DNA from: Cliona cf. orientalis
Lineage: Eukaryota > Porifera > Demospongiae > Clionaida > Clionaidae
NCBI GenBank assembly: GCA_963930775.1
Contig: OZ005700.1
Coordinates: 4,419,476-4,483,475 of the forward strand
Length of the DNA: 64,000 nucleotides
Direction: 5' to 3'
Positions 1 to 64,000 of this stretch are shown here, piece after piece. The translations under genes were made by a program, and so were the position numbers. The notes beneath the pieces were generated by a model. That model was given only the letters and a program-made list of their open reading frames with translations, did no database searches and was not told where the DNA came from. Numbering within the stretch: position 1 is the stretch's first letter; every line of letters begins with the position of its first letter.

Positions 1-52
1 TACTATTTTCAGAAACATTAATTTTGAAATCAACCGCACAATGTGATATCAG

Positions 53-551
53 GCGTGTGCAAGTTCAGGCAGTATCGCTGGCCGCATGGCATCTACGATG
101 CCCACAGCTGTCGTTCGATTGAGCCTTATGCACCTTATGATGGCAGGTAAGCACAAAAATGAAGACTAAATATCGAAAGGGAAAAACAAACTGACACTTC
201 TGCACCGCTCAGTATCCTCGCAATGTCGATTTCGCTAGCTCTCTCGCCCGATCGCGGGTGCAGTGCTACACCAGCTGGTCAGGCACGGGTAAGTGGCATG
301 ATCCCGACATCACAAAACCACAATACATGGAACGCATTTACGGACGTTCCCACTTTCCTGGCCAAGAAAAATACAAAAAACGTCACGGTTTCTATTTTTA
401 TCCGCTATATGCTGATACAGTGCCTTTAATTAATGTTTGTGATCATTACCCAAATTGCCTAGTTAAAAACTTTACCAAAGTTTCCTGCTATATGGCATAC
501 CATGCAGCCGCAGAGTTAGCAAATGTTATGACATGCACTTCTTCCTTTTAA
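53..551 (+). CDS. Possible last two exons of an unidentified upstream gene
   Basis: Two stretches look coding. Exon 53-146 follows an AG and ends at a good GTAAGC donor; it reads VCKFRQYRWPHGIYDAHSC and onward. A phase-compatible exon could start at 239 (after TAG|C) and runs open to a TAA at 549-551, including KWHDPDITKPQYMERIYGRS and GFYFYPLYADT. The amino-acid composition is protein-like (W, Y, H, C rich, no low complexity), unlike the random ORFs further on. I do not recognise the family. The alternative acceptor at 213 is not phase-compatible with the first exon. It may be the 3' end of a neighbouring gene, since no NIDO-like sequence follows for 6 kb. The call rests on splice-site and reading-frame reading only. 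Confidence 0.35.
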
Positions 552-1508
552 GCGTTACAATCAATGTATACTGGCTATGTTTGTCAGTTTTGACTCACGA
601 AGAGCATCTTATTAGGTCTAATAGAGTGAGAATTTGCATAATACTATTAGTGGAGGGTGTTGTTCAGTGAATTCTGGCAAACAGGAAGCTGGAGTCATGG
701 TTCATTCATTAGCCATATGGTGTGCCTGAACCTATGAGGCTTCATTATTTACATATCGCATATGCATGGCATTTTTGTGGCTAAAAGCAAATAGTTGAAG
801 GTAGTTAGTCTCATGCAATTACTAGTGTCCAGTTTTGGAACAAGATAAGAGTATCCCCAAATACTCATATGATCAAAGCTACAACTAGAACTCTGTAAAG
901 CACATACCCCACTCCCTGCATCACACACCACACTAGTACCTTATCTCATCCATCCACTTGTATTGGATCAGTACCTACTGGCCCCTACCTCCTGAGGGAG
1001 TGCTGTACCCGGGACACTGGCCCCTCACATCACCTGGCTAGACCCGGGCACACTCAGGACTGCATGAGTCATCAAAAACATCCTCCATCTTGGATTCATC
1101 ATCAACGTCCTACACATGCTAGGTTGTGTGCACAAGTAGAAAGCGCATGGCAGTGGGATTGATAGGTGTGCATGGCCAATATAAACGTAGTGTTTGTGAC
1201 ACCTGTGGGCCTTAATTACCAAACAATTTGAAGCATAATTGAAGCAAAGTTTTTGACAGATTCTTTGTGCTTATGAGTCACTCTGATACCTAGGTCTTCA
1301 GATCTGGTGATTATGACAAATGAGAGACGACCAATTGCTCTACACTCTGCTGCGCATGCGCCACGTAGGTAATCCAGTCCCTCTCTGTTCATGACCATAA
1401 TTATATCAACAAAAATCAACAATATAAACTGTCTGTACAAAGGTCATTGAGGAAGGTCACTGGTCCTCATTTCCCGAGTTGACTACAGGGAAAAAATGAA
1501 ATATGCTC

Positions 1509-1587
1509 TACCACCAACCTAGCCTCGAACCCAGGCTCACTTTCGGGGGGGGGGGGAGTGAGCCTGGGTTCGAGGCTACCACCGACC
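1509..1587. mobile_element. 57-bp palindromic micro-element with 11-bp target duplication
   Basis: The arms TAGCCTCGAACCCAGGCTCAC (minus one base: 1521-1540) and 1558-1577 are reverse complements around a G-rich loop. The element 1520-1576 is bounded by TACCACCAACC (1509-1519) and TACCACCGACC (1577-1587), an 11-bp direct repeat with one mismatch. The ends (TAGCCTCG..CCCAG) resemble the larger element at 20349, suggesting an extreme internal deletion derivative. Confidence 0.65.
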
Positions 1588-2547
1588 ATGCAAGGAGCCC
1601 TATGATGTTTTAACATCAATGGGCCGGGGCTAGCCTTCACAGGCCCACAAGTACAAATGATCCAGTATTTCTTACAGATTGAAATGTGTAAAGGTTGTAC
1701 TATAGGTTGGAGTTTGAATGACTGATTTGAATGAGTGTGTTGCAGGGCTGGTAGGAAGGAAAAATTATCCAATATGACCGACATTGGACCAGTACAAGTG
1801 GAATTAGAAATAATTGGGGTATATAGTTGGTGGGCCCAGAAGGCTTACCATATCTAGGGGGGTCTGGGGGCATATCTCCCAGGAAATTTTGGCTTTTAAG
1901 TATTTTGAAGTGCATTCTGAGAGTATAGTTCCATGTAGTCCTTGCATGCACCACTGATAGCTAGATTAGTGACAATGCTACAGTCACTATCATGGTATAC
2001 CAGAAGAATAAAGCAGTCTGAACTCCAATTGTTAAAGTGGTAAAGGGTAGCTATTTCTGTTAGTGTAACCATCAGTAATGGGTGAGTATGAGCTCTCAAA
2101 ACCAGTACGGCCATGGGCCATGGCTGTAGTGGCCATAGCGGCCGTAGTGTCTCCTATGGCCCTATGTTGGTTCAGATGTGTCTCTATAGCTAGCTACTTG
2201 GCTGGTGGCCTCATAGTTCAGCTATTATCATTTTTAACAGTCACTTGATCCTGAGCCTTTTAGGGCCTTGAATTTGGAGTCTCACATGGATCCTCTGCAC
2301 TCAAAACGTTACACTCTGCCTGTGTTTTCACTGTAGCTGCCTTGCCTCTCTGAATCTCCATTCTTGTGTCTCTGCAGCTCTCCTTTTCTAATCTCTGTTT
2401 TTACATTTTCTCAGTCTTTCTTTTTTTAGCTGCTCAATGAACATGCTCCCTTTCTCTAGATCTTTTACAGTGTTTGCTTGCTCTCTTGCACTTGGCTCTG
2501 TTATGTGTCATAATATATATACGCATTTGCATAACGGAATGAAACTA

Positions 2548-3414
2548 GAGCTCTGTAGAGCACATATCCCACGTGCTCTGTAGCCACTGTAGCGTAGTAT
2601 TGCAACACTCTGTAGGATACCGTAGGATTGGTATGTTATGCGAGGTTAAATTTATGCGATTAAAAGTATTGTGCAATTTTTATTTATGCGATAATACCAT
2701 GAGCCAGACTCCACCCTCGAGGGTGGGATCTGGGCACGAGACCACCTGCTCTAGTAGAGGAAAGAGCTATCAGCCCTTAGTAGAGGTGATTAACACTGAA
2801 AATACTCCCAGTAGTCCGTAAATATTGGCAGCATACTTCTCTCTGGCTCTTTCCAGACTCAAACTGTTGTACCGTTAGGCCAAACAGACTGAGCGCTTAC
2901 TAGCAGATTGATCGCGCATGCAATATGACCACGTGTATGTGGTATGCACCTCGGCCACGCCCTATTGTGCAATGTATGTAATGCGCATGTTTATTTTGCG
3001 ATTTTTAATTGTGCGATTTCAATAAAATTCGCATAATCGCACAACTAAAAATACCGCATAACATACCAATCCTACGGTAGCTGTTTTATGACTTGACAAC
3101 CCTTTCTAACACTGAGCTTGAGCATGCGCAGTCACATCAGCATACTATTATGCTAAAAGAGTGGGTATGGTCGATAAACCACAGGCATGCTGAACATAAA
3201 ATGCACGATTAAATTTGTTGTACTAGTAAGCCTTATTGAGCACTTTGAAGCACGTACAAACAAGGTTTTCATCGATATCTACTGATTGGTTGTGCTTACA
3301 GCACGCAAAGATGCCTAGAATGCGAGATTTGGCGATCTTTGTGCCGACGACGATGACGATAGACAGACAAACCGATTACTTTACCCCTTGCGCTTGCGCA
3401 GGGTAGTAATGATT
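2548..3414 (+). repeat. Dispersed repeat with GAGCTCTGTAGAGCACATA end, interrupted by a nested element
   Basis: The unit runs from the GAGCTCTGTAGAGC end to a CCCTTGCGC..GCAGGG end. Related copies, whole or partial, lie at 4426, 10971, 11905, 14700, 23545 and 43581. Shared landmarks are the segment around CTTGAGCATGCGCAGTCACA, the segment ATAAACCACAGGCATGCT, and a (GAC)-rich or (GTC)-rich stretch near the CG-rich end. It codes for nothing visible, so it is a non-autonomous element. This copy is split by the 2620-3077 insertion. Confidence 0.6.
2618..3079. mobile_element. TA-flanked MITE nested in another repeat
   Basis: The perfect terminal inverted repeat CCGTAGGATTGGTATGTTAT (continuing to GCG) is at 2620 and, inverted, ends at 3077. 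The element is flanked by TA at 2618-2619 and 3078-3079. Comparison with other copies of the host repeat (for example 23600-23640) shows host sequence on both sides without the insert. TA duplication is typical of Tc1/mariner-like elements. It has no coding capacity. Confidence 0.8.
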
Positions 3415-3656
3415 GCATATCATTGAAATAGATAACAGGTATATTATTATACGGAATAACTTACGGCGAATATATTTAGACTATGGTATGCATAATATGC
3501 TTTGATCTTTTGAATTTAATGAGGTATTTAAAATAGAGATACTCAGAATGGAGTAGTTAAATTTTGTTAGTTTGAAGACACTAATTTGAATCTTGGTGGG
3601 CCTACAAATTTTACTAAATCAATCTTATGGACATTAATTAAAATTCATTTTCTGAC

Positions 3657-3829
3657 TACCGTAGTTAATCGAATACAACGCATGATCCAATTTAACGCAA
3701 TAAATTAGCATTTTACGAATTCTCATAACGTTTATATATGGAGCAATTGACGACCTTTACCAGAAAAACGCACGTTTTTCAAAATTGAAATTATTTTTTT
3801 CCATGCGTAGTATTAGATTAAGTACAGTA
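3657..3829. mobile_element. 169-bp TA-flanked MITE, same family as 32263
   Basis: The left end CCGTAGTTAATCGAATACAA at 3659 is matched by the inverted right end ending at 3827 (CTGTACTTAATCTAATACTA read inwards), with TA on both sides. A second copy at 32263-32398 is nearly identical but lacks an internal segment around 3760-3790. Confidence 0.75.
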
Positions 3830-4425
3830 GTTCCTTTTTGTTTATAACTGTTATTGTTCAAGTTTTCTTACTTTCTAATAAAATTTACCAGGGATTAAGC
3901 CCACTGATATCTATAAACGGAAAATCCCAATTGTGTGGGGCTCGCTTCGGCTCGCCCCAATCAATCAGTTATCCACTAAGCTAGGGTCTCATATTAGTCA
4001 CCACAATTATAGTGATATTAAACCTGAAGGGGCCTAGTCTAATCCACTAGACATAACAGTTCAGAGCTACAGTGCAATATTAATTAGTTGCACATGTCGG
4101 AGTCCTGAGTAGACTCCAATCGGAATTTGTAGCCCTTGCACCCAAACTGGTGATGTGTTAGGTAAACAGACAAACTCAACCACAAGTATGCTACTAGAGC
4201 GATAAGAGCAGATCTACACCAACACAATGCATATGTCTGCCGAATGTGCACAGCTGTTAGGGTAGGCCACCTGAGCTTTACACATCATTAACTCTGGTCT
4301 TCTGGTATTCATAGACAGTATTGGTGGAAGGACTAGTATTTAGACCCCTAATTACCATTATAATATTTGTATGGTTAATGGAAATGTTGCTGGAATAAAT
4401 TAGATTATGCTCACAGGACAGTTTA

Positions 4426-4807
4426 TTACTCCGCGCGCATGCGCAAGGGGTAAAGCAATCGGTTTGTCTGTCTGTCGTTGTCGTTGTTGTTGTTGTCGTC
4501 GGCACGAAAATCGCCAGATCTCGAGTTCTAGGCGTCTGTGCGTGCTGTAAGCACAACCAATCAGTAGATGTCGGTGAAAAACTGGTTTGTATGCGCTTCG
4601 AATTGCTCAAAAAAGCTTATTAGTGCTACAAATCGTGCATTTTCTGTTCAGCATGCCTGTGGTTTATCGACCACACCCACTCTTTTAGTATGCTGATGCA
4701 ACTGCGCATGCTCAAGCTCAGTGTTGGAAAGGGTCGTCAAATCATAAAACAGCTATGTGGCAGAGTATTGCAGAGCGCGCGGGGTATGTGCTCTACAGAG
4801 CTCTAGT
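4426..4807 (-). repeat. Inverted copy of the GAGCTCTGTAGAGC-ended repeat
   Basis: It begins with CCGCGCGCATGCGCAAGGGG, then a GTC/GTT-rich stretch, the ATAAACCACAGGCATGC landmark in reverse, and ends with ATGTGCTCTACAGAGCTCTA. The copy lies about 1 kb from the 2548 copy in opposite orientation. Confidence 0.6.
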
Positions 4808-5114
4808 TTGAGAATGTGCTCTGCAAGCTAGGGTTCTTTTCCCCTGAATATTCAAGCCTCATACTGTGATATGATCTAAAATCTGTGAAAATGAATCCGT
4901 TTCCATTGATATAGACCATAGCACATGTTTTCAGGGTTTCATTTAAGGGGTTGCTTGCTCCAAGTAATTGTCATATGCAACCGAGGAATCACCGTATAAT
5001 ACAAATAGAATTTTGCCATAACAGTGATAATAATAATGCACTAGAATTATGACAGGGTTTATTTCAGGATTTTGCTTCAGGGGGGGTGGCAAATGCTTAT
5101 CGCCCAAATATTAC

Positions 5115-5146
5115 GGGGGGGGGGGGGGGGGGGGGGGGGAGGGGGG
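5115..5146. repeat. Long homopolymeric G run
   Basis: Twenty-five G, one A, then six G. Together with shorter G runs at about 1545, 19370 and 47772 these lie inside hairpin or fold-back elements. Run length is likely to be unreliable in the assembly. Confidence 0.9.
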
Positions 5147-5933
5147 ACAAGTGGAAAGAATCAGCACAGTGCATGTGTAAGCACGTCTATCTAGGGTGGT
5201 CTGGGGGCATGCTCCCCCAGGAATTTTACAACCCCTGAGATTGCTTCTGGTAGCGTCTGGAGCATATATGATGATGATAATAACCTTTTAGCTACCATTT
5301 CATTATATTTTGCAGCTACATCTCCCTCTCTCTCTCTCTTTAAGGACCAACAAACAAATTTCTAGGGGGGGGGCAAAAGCCTCCCCTTGCCCCCCCTTGA
5401 AATATGATCAAATTAGTATCTGAGAATGAGCAATCTCAGGTCTCCTAATATACAAAAACTTTTCCTGCGGTAGCATGCATGCCCCCAAATCCCCCTAGTG
5501 GTCGTGTGCTAATGCACAAGGAAAATGCCCTCACCACCCCATCTCTCCCCCACACATAAAAAAAATTACTCATTTTGCTCCCTTTATGACAATTTCTAAA
5601 TTAGAGCTATAGTCTGTGGAGCATACATTGCGCAGTCGATAGAGCTAGAAATGTTTGTTTGCATCCATGTCATTGGTTAAAAGTTTGTAATTTAATTGGG
5701 GTGAGCCTGAGCGAGCCCCACATACACTGTAAATTGTACATTGATGCGCGAATTGTATATTATATATATATATATATTATTATTATGATATGTTGGTCAC
5801 CCCAGCATGCATCGCTCTATGGACATAAACGCGAAATATTGTATTGCGCATTGTCATGCTTAGGCACATTCCGTATATGTGCTGTTGTAATTTAGTGAAT
5901 TGCAATTTTACACTTGTGACTCTGGCCTGGTAG

Positions 5934-5989
5934 GGACAGACTTAGCCTCTTCCCCAGGCCCCTCCCTGGGGACGAGGCTAGGACAGACT
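5934..5989. mobile_element. 38-bp palindromic micro-element with perfect 9-bp target duplication
   Basis: The palindrome 5943-5980 (TAGCCTCTTCCCCAGG on the left, CCTGGGGACGAGGCTA on the right) is bordered by GGACAGACT at 5934-5942 and again at 5981-5989. Ends TAGCCTC..CCCAGG match those of the 1520 element and, more loosely, the 20349 element. Confidence 0.75.
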
Positions 5990-6655
5990 ACATACGAGCA
6001 AGAATGTATTAGTACAAGTCGACAAAGGGGGCAAGATCGAGACAGAGCTCATGGTCAATGTGAGTCAGCTGAACAATGTGGGGGCTGACGAGTAAAGTTA
6101 GAGGTAGATCTAGTCATGTGGTTCAGCTATTGTCCAAGCCTAGGCCTGGGTACAAGGCTACTATCATCTTAGCTAGCTGTTGCGCCATAGAGATATATAT
6201 CAATATAGTATCAATGCTTGCATGGATCTGTGCTTCAGCTGAACAATGGCTTGCAGAAATGAAGACTAGCTCGTAGAGAAATGAGTTTGCTAGAATAGAC
6301 TACTGGCGGCCAACTTGAGTAGAAAGGGACTGGCTGTTGATGATCACTAAGCTCATTGGCAATTCCTTTTAGTACAGTTTTCCTTCAAAGAGCATGGGTA
6401 TGAGGCTTTCTCAGATCAGGCTCCCCCCAAATTGGCCCTGCATGACACTAGTAGAAATGCTACATGTTAGGCATAGTCCTCAGGTCCCCATGAGATATTC
6501 CAAAAAAGCATTCTCTCTCTGCCCCAGACCTAGAAAGATATGGATTACTAGCTACTACCTAATGTACACTTGGTTGCATGCAAGATAATGAAGACCTGGC
6601 TAGGACTGTGTGTATATTATGCATCTCATGTCGATGATGTGTTTTGGTACTGCAG

Positions 6656-63456
<56,801 letters not shown>

Positions 63457-63539
63457 GTACAACCTTTAATTGCAATGTTTCAGAAATCATACCTTCAGTA
63501 GCAATTTACTCTGTGGTAACTGTAGTGTATGCTATATTG

Positions 63540-63960
63540 AAACTTATGGTATAATTTTGAGATAATTAAGAGAAAATTCAGGGCCTCAATGGAGCCTTTC
63601 TGAGACTTGAAAATGGGTAAGTATGTATAGCATGTGTCCAGCGAATACCTTATAAGCTGCATGCTGCTTTCTCTGACAAGTATGGCTGGTCAACTTCTTG
63701 GCTTACGTAATCCCGTATAGTAAATGTATACCAGGCCTGCGCTATACATATCACACCATTTATAGTCCAACTGATCTGAACTTTGGAAGCTGTACTGTGC
63801 TATCAACTGTGATTGAAGCATCAAGGTTTGTCACTTTCAAGATCGAAAGACTCCATCTCCGTGATTAGAGCATCATATGTGCACATTATGATGACGACCT
63901 TTAACCACATGCCCTATTATTACCATACAGCTACTGAGGATATTATGGTATAGAGTTCTC
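63540..63960 (+). repeat. Copy of the ACCTTTACCACAT dispersed repeat
   Basis: GGGCCTCAATGGAGCCTTTC, CCAGCGAATACCTTATAAGC, CTTACGTAATCCCGTA, TTGATGCTTCAATCAC (inverse) and GACGACCTTTAACCACAT match the copies at 22895, 27290 (inverted) and 50325. Confidence 0.65.
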
Positions 63961-64000
63961 TAGTGGGAAGAGTAGTGTGCAACTTGCATAGTAGTGCTCT

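Larger units (their letters stand above)
552..6655. other. Non-coding region upstream of the first NIDO exon, rich in repeats
   Basis: No convincing exon was found here. The missing start of the NIDO gene (signal peptide and the first part of the NIDO domain) should lie in or before this stretch but I could not pick it out. It holds two micro-hairpin insertions (1520, 5943), a repeat with GAGCTCTGTAGAGCACATA ends carrying a nested TA-flanked element (2548-3414), a second, inverted copy (4426-4807), another TA-flanked element (3659), G runs, and short palindromes of the form GGGGCTCGCT..GGCTCGCCCC at about 3940 and 5700. The TATATATA run at about 5759-5776 is simple sequence, not an assignable promoter. 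Confidence 0.6.

Noticed and set aside
4278-4610. Threonine-rich minus-strand ORF (110 codons)
   Set aside because: The Thr run comes from the GTT/GTC-rich stretch of a dispersed repeat; the same artefact appears at 44094.
5759-5776. TATA box for the giant gene
   Set aside because: It is part of an alternating TA run of simple sequence 900 bp before an exon that is itself internal to the NIDO domain, so it cannot mark the start.

Overview
This window looks like nuclear DNA of an early-branching animal, most likely a sponge (demosponge). The reasons are dense phase-1 introns of about 50-90 bp with GT-AG ends, extracellular NIDO, calcium-binding EGF and SRCR domains strung together in very large numbers, and introns filled with palindromic non-autonomous transposons. 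SRCR/EGF giant receptors are known to be expanded in sponges; the phylum here is an inference, not something the sequence proves. No bacterial operons, rRNA genes or CRISPR arrays were seen.

One plus-strand gene dominates. Its first recognisable exon is at 6656 and it runs off the right edge after 63456. By hand I placed 77 exons: a NIDO (nidogen-like) domain in four exons, then at least 33 EGF-type modules and 21 SRCR domains (the last is half present). The order is not random. SRCR domains come in triplets of three distinguishable types (a, b, c), each triplet preceded by a run of EGF modules, giving seven supermodules: 3 EGF+abc (18805-21188), 2 EGF+abc (29179-32242), 8 EGF+abc (32511-39945), 3 EGF (one of them a half module)+abc (40006-51446), 8 EGF+abc (51507-54903), 2 EGF+abc (54960-56982), 8 EGF+ab and half of c (57046-63456). 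Every splice site between modules is phase 1, so modules can be added or lost without breaking the frame. The protein is extracellular. Its signal peptide and first exons, and its C-terminal membrane anchor or stop, are not visible here.

A second gene, on the minus strand, is an uninterrupted 224-codon ORF (29877-30551) inside an intron of the giant gene. It predicts a type II single-pass membrane protein with two cytoplasmic YxxM motifs and a cysteine-rich, glycosylated ectodomain. At the extreme left (53-551) there may be the last two exons of an unidentified upstream gene.

The rest is intron or flank packed with mobile-element remains: TA-flanked elements with CCGTA ends, hAT-like elements with CAGTGGCGGATCC or CAGGGGCGTAGCC ends, elements with TAGTCTCG-type ends and 9-bp duplications, tiny 38-57 bp palindromic elements with 8-11 bp duplications, long fold-backs, a tRNA-like repeat inside inverted-repeat elements, and several dispersed families. 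Two introns swollen this way split a NIDO domain (8.8 kb) and a single SRCR domain (6.3 kb). A block of EGF-EGF-EGF-SRCR-SRCR is nearly identical at 18.8-20.0 kb and 52.4-53.6 kb, marking a recent internal duplication or gene conversion.
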